From the NCBI GenBank assembly GCA_964483475.1, contig CAZAAH010000001.1:50399-114398 (forward strand): a DNA stretch of 64,000 nt, read 5' to 3'. How positions within the stretch are numbered: the first letter of the stretch is position 1; each line of letters starts with the position of its first letter. Below the pieces are notes generated by a model. That model did not search any database, had not been told where the DNA came from, and saw nothing but the letters and a program-made list of their open reading frames with translations. The stretch comes from VGLO01 sp964483475 (GTDB lineage: Bacteria; Patescibacteriota; Minisyncoccia; Minisyncoccales; Staskawiczbacteraceae). A program made the position numbers and the translations under genes. This document shows, one piece after another, positions 32,085 to 40,811 of this stretch.

Positions 32085-32626
32085 AGAGCATCTTTTGGGG
32101 GACTAATAACGATATACCTATTGGGGCCGCTTCCCTGGCTCTCAGTAACAATGCCCTGTCTATTGGCTAATTCCATATGTATTATGCGCCTCTCATAAGA
32201 GGACATGGGAGAGAGAATTTTCTTTTTTTTAAAGAAAGATACTTCGTTAGCTGATTCTTCTGCTAAATTTTTTAAGTATTCAACTTTTTTCTTTTTATAA
32301 CTGTTAATATCTAAATTTAAATAAAAAACTTTTTTAAGCTTTTTATTTAACATTATTCTTAAAATTCTTTGAAGGTCAAATAAAGTTTGGCCATTATGCC
32401 CTATTAAAAGCTGGGGCTCTTTTATTTTAATATCCAAATTAATGTTGGAATTATTTTGGTCTTTATTTTCTTTTATCTCAATAGTGTCTAAATTTTTCAA
32501 TCCAACCACGTCAAAATAATCTCTGTCTTGAGAATTATTTATCCCCAATTCAAAATCTTCTGCTGTTATTTTTTGTAGCAATTCTCTGGTGGTATTTTCA
32601 ATTTCTTTTATTTCATCTTGATCCAT
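32081..32626 (-). CDS. khpB: RNA-binding protein KhpB (Jag; KH and R3H domains)
   Basis: 181 residues. The KH-like domain is seen in LLIGHNGQTLFDLQRILRIM (G-x-x-G loop), and the R3H domain in SYERRIIHMELANRQGIVTE. The N-terminal 75 residues are acidic and replace the Jag_N domain of longer homologues. KhpB pairs with KhpA to bind many RNAs and affects cell division and elongation in Firmicutes. Its place after yidC, rnpA and rpmH is the classical bacterial order beside the origin. Confidence 0.9.
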   Translation of the reverse strand: MDQDEIKEIENTTRELLQKITAEDFELGINNSQDRDYFDVVGLKNLDTIEIKENKDQNNSNINLDIKIKEPQLLIGHNGQTLFDLQRILRIMLNKKLKKVFYLNLDINSYKKKKVEYLKNLAEESANEVSFFKKKKILSPMSSYERRIIHMELANRQGIVTESQGSGPNRYIVISPPKDAL

Positions 32627-32627
32627 A

Positions 32628-33356
32628 TTAGTCGCTAATTAATTTATGATTTTTTACCATGATGTATTGTTGAATAATGGAAAAAATTCCGCTGACTATC
32701 CAATATAAAGCTAGGGCAGATGGTAATTTATATAATATTACTACGGTAATTACTGGCAGAAAATAAACCATCTGCTTTTGTACCATTGAGCTGGCGTCTT
32801 TGGGTTTTTTCTCTCCTTCTTTTGGTTTGGGGATTAACATTTTTGTTTGAAAAAACTGCAAAAGGCCGGCTAAAAATGCGAATATTACATTTGGTTTAGA
32901 TAAATCGGTTATAGTTAAAAAAACTGAATTGATGTGCCCTGGGCTCACTACAAAATGGTATAAATTATTAAGTTCTTGGGGTCTCAAGCCCAAGAAAAAA
33001 ACCCTATAGAGAGCAATAAGGATAGGGAGCTGCACCAGGGCCAAAAAAAGACCGCTGAAGGGATTAATTTTTTCTTTACGGTAAATTTCTAAGGTTTCAC
33101 TGGCCTGTTTTTCTTTATCGTCTTTGTATTTTTTTTGTATTTCCTGCAGTTTTGGTTGGAGTTTTTGGAGTGTCCTTTGGGACTTAAGAGCCTTTACCGA
33201 GAGAGGATAAAGGATTAACCGTATTATTATTGTTAAAAATATAATTGCTAAACCAAAGTCGTGAGCTGGAAAATAATCATAAATCAGGATTAAAGAGTTA
33301 AAAAGCGGACGGTATAAAATAGTATCAAAAATAGTTACTAAAAAACCAAATATCAT
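32628..33356 (-). CDS. yidC: Membrane protein insertase YidC/Oxa1
   Basis: 242 residues, the short Oxa1-type form without the large periplasmic domain of Gram-negative YidC. It has five hydrophobic segments. FGLAIIFLTIIIRLILYPLS carries the conserved Arg in the hydrophilic groove, followed by a cytoplasmic coiled-coil hairpin (SQRTLQKLQPKLQEIQKKYK). It inserts membrane proteins with or without SecYEG. Its start overlaps the rnpA stop by four bases, so the two are translationally coupled. Confidence 0.95.
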   Translation of the reverse strand: MIFGFLVTIFDTILYRPLFNSLILIYDYFPAHDFGLAIIFLTIIIRLILYPLSVKALKSQRTLQKLQPKLQEIQKKYKDDKEKQASETLEIYRKEKINPFSGLFLALVQLPILIALYRVFFLGLRPQELNNLYHFVVSPGHINSVFLTITDLSKPNVIFAFLAGLLQFFQTKMLIPKPKEGEKKPKDASSMVQKQMVYFLPVITVVILYKLPSALALYWIVSGIFSIIQQYIMVKNHKLISD

Positions 33357-33700
33357 TTAAGTTCTTTAAAAAATTTTAAAACGGTTTCTTTTATTTCCAA
33401 AAATTCTTTTTTTAGAGTTAGGGGCAAAGCGATAACAATAACATCCAGGGATTTTTTACCAAATGGCGACTCATTTTTTTTTAATTCACTCATAACAGCT
33501 GACCTTAACCTTCTTTTAACTTTATTTCTTTCGGTAGCCTTGTTGGAAACTTTTTTACTTACAATAAAACCAAAGCGGTTTTTATTTACATTATTTTTTA
33601 ATACCTTAAATATTAAAAAATCTTTTTTAATTCCTTTCCCCATTTTAAAAACCGCCTGGAAGTCATTTTCTTTTGTTAACCTATTTATTTTAGGCAACAT
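33353..33700 (-). CDS. rnpA: Ribonuclease P protein component
   Basis: 115 residues, normal size. LPKINRLTKENDFQAVFKMG is the typical start, and ATERNKVKRRLRSAV is the RNR motif that contacts the RNA subunit. It supports RNase P in cutting tRNA 5' leaders, relevant to the unusual nested tRNA at 9629-9808. It begins one base after the rpmH stop. Confidence 0.95.
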   Translation of the reverse strand: MLPKINRLTKENDFQAVFKMGKGIKKDFLIFKVLKNNVNKNRFGFIVSKKVSNKATERNKVKRRLRSAVMSELKKNESPFGKKSLDVIVIALPLTLKKEFLEIKETVLKFFKELK

Positions 33701-33701
33701 A

Positions 33702-33836
33702 TTAAACAGATAGTTTTTTTCTTCCCTTCGTCCTTCTTCTTTTAATAACCAATCTGCCTGTTTTAGTTTGCTTTCTCTTTAAAAAACCGTGTGTTTTTTT
33801 TCTTTTTTTCTTTTTAGGGTTGTAGGTGAAGCTCAT
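33702..33836 (-). CDS. rpmH: 50S ribosomal protein L34
   Basis: 44 residues, read on the minus strand from ATG at 33836: MSFTYNPKKKKRKKTHGFLK, then RKQTKTGRLVIKRRRTKGRK and a short end. THGFLKR and GRxVIxRRRxKGRK are the L34 signatures. L34 is usually 'MKRTYQPS'; the SFTYNPKKKK start is the common CPR-style variant. It is the first gene left of the origin, followed one base later by rnpA. Confidence 0.93.
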   Translation of the reverse strand: MSFTYNPKKKKRKKTHGFLKRKQTKTGRLVIKRRRTKGRKKLSV

Positions 33837-34198
33837 AAATTAAAATATAATTGTATTTAATATTGATTCTAGTATAATAAGCTTGTTATTTAATACTATC
33901 AGCATATTATAAAAATCGGCTTTGGTCAATTGCGCAAATTTTTTCTGTAAAATTTCACCGTGACTCCACATAAAAATATACTACACAAGTTATCCACAAC
34001 TTAATCACAATTGGCTCTATTTTACCTAGGTTTGACAAACACATCTAATAAAAATAACAATGGAGTATTAATATTTTATTAAAAAATTAGTTTCACCCCG
34101 AACTCTGTTTTAAAATATATAAAACGCTCAATTGGTTAAAATAAAAATCGCTCGCTTAAAAGTAATTTCAGGCACGTGTTTTTTATTTTGCCCCCATA
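33837..34198. other. Replication origin region (oriC) with DnaA box
   Basis: An AT-rich 362-bp gap separates rpmH (minus) from dnaA (plus). It contains one perfect DnaA box, TTATCCACA, at 33990-33998, and a weaker TTAATCACA at 34001-34009. A candidate unwinding region with ATTTTATTAAAAAATTAG lies at 34073-34090. The neighbouring gene order is the classic bacterial origin arrangement. Only one consensus box is visible, fewer than in well-studied origins. Confidence 0.85.
33901..33929 (-). promoter_or_regulatory. Promoter of rpmH-rnpA-yidC-khpB
   Basis: On the minus strand TTGACC (complement of 33924-33929), 17-bp spacer, TATGCT (complement of 33901-33906), within the origin gap. Confidence 0.6.
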
Positions 34199-35557
34199 AT
34201 GAACAACAATGAACTTTGGCAATCGGTTTTAGCCCAAATGCAACTGTATATTTCTAAAGCCAACTTTGCCACCTGGTTCCAAAATACCGAAATAATATCC
34301 ATAGAAAATGGCAAGGTAACCATTTCTGTTCCCAACGCCTTTTCTAAAGAGTGGTTAAGTAATAAATACTGCAAACTCATACTTAAAACCATGCACGACA
34401 TAGATAACACTATCAGGGAGTTGGGTTTTGTAATTAATCCTCAATCAACAAAAAATCTAGTGGTAAAAGATATTGCAGAAAATGAAAAAATAAATGCAAA
34501 TCAATTAAAGTTTGAGGAATTTAAAATTAACAAAGAAACTAATTTAAACCCTCGTTATCTTTTTGATAATTTTGTGGTGGGATCTTTTAATGAACTGGCT
34601 CATGCGGCAGCTTCAGCGGTTTCAGAAAATCCAGGATTTTCTTATAACCCCCTTTTTATTTACGGGGGGGTTGGTTTGGGAAAAACCCATTTGGTTCAGG
34701 CTATTGGGAATAAAATAGTTAATGATTTTAAGAAAAAAAGGGTGAAATACGTTTCCTCTGAAAAATTCGTTTCCAATATTATTTCAGCAATCCGGGCTAA
34801 AAACATGGAGGCTTTTAAGGCGAGCCTGGCTCCAATTGATATTTTAATTGTAGACGACGTCCAATTTTTTGCTGGCAAAAACAAATCCCAAGAAGAATTT
34901 TTCCATATTTTTAATTCTTTATACGAAAAAAACAAGCAAATTATTCTTTCATCCGACAGGCCCCCAAATGCCATACCAGAACTAGAGGAAAGACTAAGGT
35001 CTCGCTTTGAAGGGGGGATGATTGCCGATGTTAGTTTGCCAGATTATGAAACGAGGCTAGCCATACTTAAAACCAAGCTCCAGGATAAAAATTTAAAGCT
35101 GCCGGAAGATATTTTAGAGTATATAGCTTCTAATGTTAAAAAAAATATCAGGGAGCTTGAAGGAGCTTTAAACAGCCTCTTGATTTATCATAAAATAAAT
35201 AATAATATCCCTAATCTGGAGGTTGTTAAAAAATTGTTGAAGGGTTTTGTTTTTTCTCCCTTTAGCGTCGCAAATTATAAAAAAATTATTGAAACGGTCG
35301 CCAAATTTTACAATTTAGAAGAGAAAAGCCTTTTTGATGTCACGAGGAGAAAAGAAATCGTAAAACCAAGGCAGGTTGCCATGTTTTTATTAAGAAAAGA
35401 GTTAAAATATTCTTTCCCGGCTATCGCTAGAAAATTTGGCGGCAAAGACCACACAACCGTAATTTATGCCTATAAAAAAGTGCTCCAAGAAATTGAAGAA
35501 AACAATAAATTAACCGAAGAATTAAGCTTAATAAAACAGAGAGTATATAGTGGATAA
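34199..35557 (+). CDS. dnaA: Chromosomal replication initiator DnaA
   Basis: 452 residues. Domain I spans residues 1-80 (ELWQSVLAQMQLYISKANFA), followed by a short linker, AAA+ domain III with Walker A (GGVGLGKTHLVQAIG) and Walker B (IDILIVDDVQFFAGK), and domain IV with the DnaA-box-reading helix FGGKDHTTVIYAYKKV. ATP-bound DnaA oligomerises at oriC and opens DNA. All motifs are intact and the length is normal. The gene lies beside the origin and upstream of dnaN. Confidence 0.98.
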   Translation: MNNNELWQSVLAQMQLYISKANFATWFQNTEIISIENGKVTISVPNAFSKEWLSNKYCKLILKTMHDIDNTIRELGFVINPQSTKNLVVKDIAENEKINANQLKFEEFKINKETNLNPRYLFDNFVVGSFNELAHAAASAVSENPGFSYNPLFIYGGVGLGKTHLVQAIGNKIVNDFKKKRVKYVSSEKFVSNIISAIRAKNMEAFKASLAPIDILIVDDVQFFAGKNKSQEEFFHIFNSLYEKNKQIILSSDRPPNAIPELEERLRSRFEGGMIADVSLPDYETRLAILKTKLQDKNLKLPEDILEYIASNVKKNIRELEGALNSLLIYHKINNNIPNLEVVKKLLKGFVFSPFSVANYKKIIETVAKFYNLEEKSLFDVTRRKEIVKPRQVAMFLLRKELKYSFPAIARKFGGKDHTTVIYAYKKVLQEIEENNKLTEELSLIKQRVYSG

Positions 35558-35733
35558 AATAGTTAATAACTTTACTATTTTTTAGGGAGTAAAAAAACAA
35601 CCCATTAACTTAACACCTTATTTTTACCCTTTTTGACTATTTTACTAACAACTTATTATATTAAAATGAGATTAAAAATTAAAAACTAAGGGACATAATA
35701 GTAGTAATAATTTATTATATTAATTAGTTACTA

Positions 35734-36858
35734 ATGAAAGTAGAAATTCTAAAAGAAAATTTAAAATCAGGACTCAGTGTTGCAGAAAAAATTGTTGGCA
35801 AAAATATATCCCTGCCGATTTTAGATAACGTTTTAATAAATACCGAAGACAGTTTTTTGAGTCTCGTTTCAACTGATTTGGAAACTGTTATTAGGTTGTG
35901 GATTTTAAGTAAAGTCATCCAAAAAGGAAGCGTAGTTGTTCCAGCAAAGTTTATTTCTAGTTTTATATCTTCTTTGCCTAACGAAAAAATTATTATTGAG
36001 GCAAAGGGGCAAAATTTATTAGTGGAGTCTCAAAATTTAAAAACCCAAATCCAAGGATATAATCCAGAGGACTTCCCTATTATCCCAGAATTTAAAAATT
36101 TAGACATCCTGGAAATTAACAATCAAAGTTTTTGCCAGGGCCTTTCCCAGGTAATTAATATCGCCTCTTTTTCTCAATCGAGGCCCGAAATTTCAGGGGT
36201 TTTCTTTTCTTTTTCTAAAAATAATATTACTATTGCAGCCACCGATAGTTTTAGATTGGCTGAAAAAAATATTTCTCTGGAAAATCCTACAAAAAAAGAA
36301 TACTCATTTATTTTGCCCCAAAAAGCAGCTAGAGAAGTTATGAATATTTTAGAAAACAAAGAAGGGGTTCTTAAAATATATTTTTCTAACAACCAGGTGC
36401 TTTTTGAGCTTTCTATGGAAGAATTAAAACACCCCCAGGTTCAAATTACCTGCCGCCTCGTTGAGGGGCAGTACCCAGCTTACCAAGATATTATTCCTAA
36501 TAAATTTAAAACCAGTGCCATTTTAAAAAAGGATGATTTTTTTAATAAATTAAAAACTGCCTCTTTGTTTTCCAATAGAAATAACGAGGTAAAAATTTTA
36601 GTCAACCCAAAAAATAAAGAAGTTGAAATTTTTTCTCAAAATCCAGCGGTTGGGGAGAATAAATCAAATCTGCAAGCGAAGGTAGATGGAGAAGAAGTAG
36701 AAGTCTCTTTTAACTGTAAATTTTTAATAGATGGACTTTCAAATATTAAAAGCTCAGAAGTAATTTTTAATATCAGCAAAGAGGATGGCCCTTGTATTTT
36801 AAAACCAGTAGCAGATGCCAGTTATTTGTATATGGTAATGCCCATTAAATCTATATAG
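35734..36858 (+). CDS. dnaN: DNA polymerase III beta sliding clamp
   Basis: 374 residues in three repeated clamp domains. MKVEILKENLKSGLSVAEKI at the start, then KNISLPILDNVLI and the C-terminal PCILKPVADASYLYMVMPIK (usual ending 'PmllR') mark the family. It encircles DNA and tethers polymerase. It is 176 bases from dnaA in an AT-rich gap without an obvious terminator. It ends at a strong hairpin. Confidence 0.96.
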   Translation: MKVEILKENLKSGLSVAEKIVGKNISLPILDNVLINTEDSFLSLVSTDLETVIRLWILSKVIQKGSVVVPAKFISSFISSLPNEKIIIEAKGQNLLVESQNLKTQIQGYNPEDFPIIPEFKNLDILEINNQSFCQGLSQVINIASFSQSRPEISGVFFSFSKNNITIAATDSFRLAEKNISLENPTKKEYSFILPQKAAREVMNILENKEGVLKIYFSNNQVLFELSMEELKHPQVQITCRLVEGQYPAYQDIIPNKFKTSAILKKDDFFNKLKTASLFSNRNNEVKILVNPKNKEVEIFSQNPAVGENKSNLQAKVDGEEVEVSFNCKFLIDGLSNIKSSEVIFNISKEDGPCILKPVADASYLYMVMPIKSI

Positions 36859-36864
36859 TTAAAT

Positions 36865-36900
36865 AAAAAAACTCCAACGGAAATCCGTTGGAGTTTTTTT
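36865..36900. terminator. Terminator after dnaN
   Basis: A 10-bp stem ACTCCAACGG/CCGTTGGAGT with loop AAAT, then seven T. A-rich upstream, so it can also stop the convergent PBP transcript. Confidence 0.93.
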
Positions 36901-39121
36901 AGCCGGCGTCTTCTGGGTTTGGTGGATTTTCATTTGTTGGGGGAGTGTTTACTGGTTGTGGTTCTGTTTGCTGTAGAGTACTTCCTGTCCAATTCTGAAT
37001 AGCTTCTTCCCAAAAGGCATACATAGGATCCGCCGCTGGATTTTGGGGTGGCGGCCCAGTTGGATCATCCTTGTTTATGTAATGCAAAATACTGTGAGGG
37101 GTATCTTGGGGCATAATACCCAAAAGAATTGGGTTTGTGTTTTGGATAGGGTCTGGCTTGGTAAAATTTTCAGGGGGGTTTTTAGATAGTACGCTTTCAA
37201 TAATTTTTCTCCAAATTGGGGCCGCCAATCCAATACCAGTTTTTTTATTAGTTGAGGCGTTATTGTTATTGCCAACCCAAACCCCAACCACAACCGAGGG
37301 GCTGTAGCCTATTGTCCAGGCGTCGTTGAAGTACTGAGTGGTTCCGGTTTTAGCAGCAACATCGTAGTCATCAAGGTGTAAGGCGTTGTTTACTCCAAAC
37401 ATCGGAGCCCTAGCATTATTATCCGATAAAACATCATTTATTTCTCTGGCAACTTGGGTGTCTAAAACTTTAGTTGATTCTTTATTGTTTTCTTCAATAA
37501 CGTGGCCATCGCTATCTTCTATTTTTAAAATGCCCGTGGGAGGCGTTTTAAGCCCCTCTGTTGCGAAAACTCCGTAGGCAGACGTCATTTCCAGTAAGTT
37601 GACCTCTCCTCCACCAAGGACCAACGACAGCCCATAGCGGTCCTGATCATTTAATGTTGAAATCCCAAAATCTTGCGCAGTTTGAATACTATCTTTTATC
37701 CCGGCCAAATACAAAAGTTCTACTGATGGAATATTAAGCGACTGAGCTAGGGCGCTTCGCAAGGGAACCATACCTCGGTACTTTCCATCATAATCTCTTG
37801 GGTGATAGCAGTTAGAATTGTAATTTCCTTTTTCTTGGTCAGCCATTGGACTGCAATTGACATTAAATTCCGTTTTAACATCCCATAAAATTGTGCTTGG
37901 GGTGTATCCTTTTTTAAAGGCTGTGGCGTAAACAAAGGGCTTGAAAGCAGACCCGGGCTGCCTTTGGCCTAACGTTGCAACGTCAAACTTTGGATCAAAC
38001 AAACAATTGCCATTAGCTTTTTCATCACACCCAACAGGATAAGATTTTTTAAAGTAGTCTTTCGAGCCAATGAGCGCTAGAATTTCTCCGTTTTTTGGAT
38101 TTATCACTACAACAGCTGTGTTGTTGGCATTAAATTGCACATTATTTTTATCAGCATCTTTTACTACTTGCTCAGCATATTCTTGGGTATCCCAATCTAA
38201 GGTTGTATAAACTTTTAACCCTTTTTCTTTTAGAAAATCCTCTCCATACTCGTCTTCTAAGTACTGCCTTACATACATCACAAAATGAGGGGCTTTTATT
38301 TGAGACGGCGTATCAGGGAAAACAATATTTTCCTGCTTAGCTTCTTTTAATTGTTGCTCATTTATATATCCAAGCTCCTTCATTCTCCCTAAGATATAAT
38401 TTTTTCTATCTAAGAGTTCATTTCGGTGGGACCCATAAGGGGAATAGTAACTTGGGGCTGGTAGTAAGGCGGCTAAAACGGCCGCTTGAGCCAACGAAAG
38501 ATCGGAGGCAGGTTTGTTAAAGTAAGTTTGGCTGGCTGCTTCAGCGCCATAAGCATTTTGGCCAAAAGGAACTTTATTTAAATACCAGTCAAAAATCTGG
38601 TCTTTAGAATATCTTTTTTCCAACTCTACACTCAAAACAACCTCCCGTATTTTTCTTGATAATGTTTTTTGGTTGGTTAAGTAGACCGACCTTATTAACT
38701 GCTGGGTTATTGTTGAAGCTCCCTCTTTGGCTGATTTTAATTTTAAATCAACCAGTATTGACCTTAAAATAGACTTTAAATCTACGCCTCCATGCTGATA
38801 AAATCTTTCATCTTCAGAAGTTAAAATAGCTTTCTTTAGGTTATTTGAAATTTTATCAAAGGGGACAACCTCTCTTTTTTCTTCCCCATAAATATCATAC
38901 AAAAGAACTTTTCCCGTTCTGTCATAAATTTTAGTTGATTGGATAAATGGAATTTCGGTAAATTTTTCTGGTCTTGGAAGGCCCCAGGTATAATAAAAAA
39001 ACAAAAACAGTAAAAAGATGCAGAATGTTACAATAATAAAAGATAAGTATTTAAGAACTACTAATGCAATTTTAAATTCCTTCCTTTTAATTATTTTTTT
39101 ATAGTCCAATATACTTGCCAT
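36899..39121 (-). CDS. Class A penicillin-binding protein (PBP1A-like)
   Basis: 740 residues. After a cytoplasmic start and one transmembrane helix (residues 24-47) comes the glycosyltransferase domain with TSEDERFYQHGGVDLKSILR (catalytic Glu) and SAKEGASTITQQL. The transpeptidase domain follows with SxxK in QPGSAFKPFVYA, SxN in QSLNIPSV and KTG in AAKTGTTQYF. The C-terminus is Pro/Asn-rich. It polymerises and cross-links peptidoglycan. All catalytic motifs are present. It faces dnaN convergently. Confidence 0.95.
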   Translation of the reverse strand: MASILDYKKIIKRKEFKIALVVLKYLSFIIVTFCIFLLFLFFYYTWGLPRPEKFTEIPFIQSTKIYDRTGKVLLYDIYGEEKREVVPFDKISNNLKKAILTSEDERFYQHGGVDLKSILRSILVDLKLKSAKEGASTITQQLIRSVYLTNQKTLSRKIREVVLSVELEKRYSKDQIFDWYLNKVPFGQNAYGAEAASQTYFNKPASDLSLAQAAVLAALLPAPSYYSPYGSHRNELLDRKNYILGRMKELGYINEQQLKEAKQENIVFPDTPSQIKAPHFVMYVRQYLEDEYGEDFLKEKGLKVYTTLDWDTQEYAEQVVKDADKNNVQFNANNTAVVVINPKNGEILALIGSKDYFKKSYPVGCDEKANGNCLFDPKFDVATLGQRQPGSAFKPFVYATAFKKGYTPSTILWDVKTEFNVNCSPMADQEKGNYNSNCYHPRDYDGKYRGMVPLRSALAQSLNIPSVELLYLAGIKDSIQTAQDFGISTLNDQDRYGLSLVLGGGEVNLLEMTSAYGVFATEGLKTPPTGILKIEDSDGHVIEENNKESTKVLDTQVAREINDVLSDNNARAPMFGVNNALHLDDYDVAAKTGTTQYFNDAWTIGYSPSVVVGVWVGNNNNASTNKKTGIGLAAPIWRKIIESVLSKNPPENFTKPDPIQNTNPILLGIMPQDTPHSILHYINKDDPTGPPPQNPAADPMYAFWEEAIQNWTGSTLQQTEPQPVNTPPTNENPPNPEDAG

Positions 39122-39177
39122 ACTTACTTTTTACACATTCTGTCATAAAAATCAACTTCATAATAAAAATCAACAGA

Positions 39178-39205
39178 TAAAAACCCCATTAAAATGGGGT
39201 TTTTA
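39178..39205. terminator. Terminator of the acidic peptide gene
   Basis: AAAACCCCAT/ATGGGGTTTT stem with a four-base loop and T-rich flanks, immediately downstream of the 54-residue minus-strand gene. Confidence 0.85.
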
Positions 39206-39227
39206 TCTTATTCTTATTTTTAGAATT

Positions 39228-39392
39228 TTACTCTTCTTCAACCACTATTTCATCTTCTTCTTCTGTTTCTTTTTCTAAATCGTCTCCATCCTCCTCTTCT
39301 TCCCCATCTTTTTCTTCCTCATCAAGACCGCTAGACTCATCAAAATCATCATCATTTTGACCGATAATTCTGCTTAAAAATTCCTTTTCCAT
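39228..39392 (-). CDS. Extremely acidic microprotein, 54 aa
   Basis: An open frame from ATG 39392 to TAA 39228 encodes MEKEFLSRIIGQNDDDFDES followed by an almost uninterrupted run of Glu and Asp; 29 of the 54 residues are acidic. A short amphipathic head (EFLSRIIGQ) with an acidic tail suggests a peptide that binds a basic partner or mimics nucleic acid, which is inference. A consensus promoter upstream and a terminator downstream make it a complete one-gene unit, which supports it being real despite its size. Confidence 0.65.
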   Translation of the reverse strand: MEKEFLSRIIGQNDDDFDESSGLDEEEKDGEEEEDGDDLEKETEEEDEIVVEEE

Positions 39393-39503
39393 TTATCTTG
39401 TCTTGTTAAAAAATCTCTTAGATTTTAATTTTGCCGTTGCAAAATAATTTAACAAGCTGAAATTTAAATTAATAATAGACCTTTGATGTTTTGTTCTTGT
39501 TCC

Positions 39504-39531
39504 ATTATATTTTTACAAGAACTATTGTCAA
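39504..39531 (-). promoter_or_regulatory. Consensus promoter with overlapping palindrome
   Basis: On the minus strand TTGACA (complement of 39526-39531), 16-bp spacer, TATAAT (complement of 39504-39509). GTTCTTG (39493-39499) and CAAGAAC (39516-39522) form an inverted repeat bracketing the -10 box, a possible operator. It drives the acidic microprotein with a leader of about 105 bases; nothing else is seen in that leader. Confidence 0.75.
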
Positions 39532-39544
39532 CCCCATAAGAAGT

Positions 39545-40072
39545 TTAAAACTGTGGAAAACCGGCTTTCATAAATCCACAGAGGGCTATCCCCAAAGCAT
39601 CTGCGGCGTCATCTTTTTTTCTCCCCTTTTCCTTTAGATTAAAGCTGCTTAAGTCGAGGAGTTCTTTGGCCATTTTTTGGACCTGCTTTTTTTCGGCTTT
39701 CCCATAACCAACTACCGTCATTTTTACCTGAAGGGGGGTAAATTCTTGGATTGGAATATTTTTTTTAGCAGCTGATAATAAAATAACTCCTTTTGCCTGG
39801 CTGACGGGTATTGCGGTTTTTAAATTTTTAAAAAAATACAGGCTTTCAATGGATATTAAATCTGGCTTGTATTTTTTTATTAATGAGTTGACTTCGTTGT
39901 GGATTATTATTAGTCTTTGTCCGTCGGGCAACGATTTTTCCGTTAAAATACAGCCAAAATCAAGCACTTTTGGCTTCTCGTTTTTATTTTGTAGCAGGTG
40001 TTTTGGTATTTTTGTTTTAATAATACCGTAGCCAACTATGGCCGTTCCAGGATCAAATCCAATAATAATCAT
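39545..40072 (-). CDS. ruvC: Holliday junction resolvase RuvC
   Basis: 175 residues. The first catalytic Asp is in IIIGFDPGTAIVGYGII, the Glu in LISIESLYFFKN and the final acidic pair in KDDAADALGIALCG. It cuts Holliday junctions symmetrically as a dimer. Normal length, all four acidic positions apparently present. It overlaps yebC by four bases. ruvA and ruvB lie elsewhere in the window (55880, 42020), so the usual ruvABC cluster is dispersed. Confidence 0.95.
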   Translation of the reverse strand: MIIIGFDPGTAIVGYGIIKTKIPKHLLQNKNEKPKVLDFGCILTEKSLPDGQRLIIIHNEVNSLIKKYKPDLISIESLYFFKNLKTAIPVSQAKGVILLSAAKKNIPIQEFTPLQVKMTVVGYGKAEKKQVQKMAKELLDLSSFNLKEKGRKKDDAADALGIALCGFMKAGFPQF

Positions 40073-40794
40073 AAAACTAATTTTAGGTTGGAATAGATAT
40101 CTTGAATAGCATCGTTTTCGTCTAGTGCTTCAAACAGTTTTTGAGAGGCTTCGTATTCTTTTTGAGATAAGGTAATTTCTTCTTTTGGAATCCAGCCAAG
40201 CGACGCCGATTCAATTTTTATTTTTTTCTCTTCTAGTAATTTTTTTACTTTTTCCAAATCCTCAGGCTTTACATAAATCTCCAGCACATCATTGCTCCAC
40301 TTTACGTCATCAGCTCCAGATTCTATTGCCGCCAATTCCAACTCCTCTTTATTTTTATTTTCTTGGCTAATAGAAATCAACCCCTTCCTTTCAAACATCC
40401 ATTTTACAGCTCCCTCTCCTGCCATTTTACCTCCATACTGGCTCAAGATGCCCTTTACTTCGCCGAGCGTTCTGTTTTTGTTGTCGGTAATGCCTTCTAT
40501 AATAAGGGCAATGCCCCCTGGTCCAAATCCTTCTATAGAAATTTCTTCCAAATTTTCTCCTGCCAACTCTCCTGTGCCCTTTTTAATCGCCCGCTCAATA
40601 TTTTCTTTGGGCATATTAAACTCTTTAGCCTTATCAATGGCAGCCTTTAATTTGGCGTTAATGGCAACGTCACCCCCTTTTTCTTTGGCGGCAATAGTGA
40701 TGATTCTGCCAAGCTTGGAAAAAATTTTTCCCTTTTTGGCGTCGTTGGCATCTTTGGTTGCCTTAACGGTTTTAAAGTGACTATGACCTGACAT
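40069..40794 (-). CDS. YebC/PmpR family protein (TACO1-like)
   Basis: 241 residues starting MSGHSHFKTVKATKDANDAK, a variant of the family hallmark 'MSGHSKWxxIkhkKaa.DakR'. GEGAVKWMFERKGLI and the acidic C-terminal third fit too. The family was described as DNA-binding regulators, while recent work on YebC and TACO1 ties them to translation of polyproline stretches. Upstream of ruvC, a very common pairing. ATGA overlap with ruvC. Confidence 0.93.
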   Translation of the reverse strand: MSGHSHFKTVKATKDANDAKKGKIFSKLGRIITIAAKEKGGDVAINAKLKAAIDKAKEFNMPKENIERAIKKGTGELAGENLEEISIEGFGPGGIALIIEGITDNKNRTLGEVKGILSQYGGKMAGEGAVKWMFERKGLISISQENKNKEELELAAIESGADDVKWSNDVLEIYVKPEDLEKVKKLLEEKKIKIESASLGWIPKEEITLSQKEYEASQKLFEALDENDAIQDIYSNLKLVL

Positions 40795-40811
40795 AATTTA
40801 AAAATTTAAAA

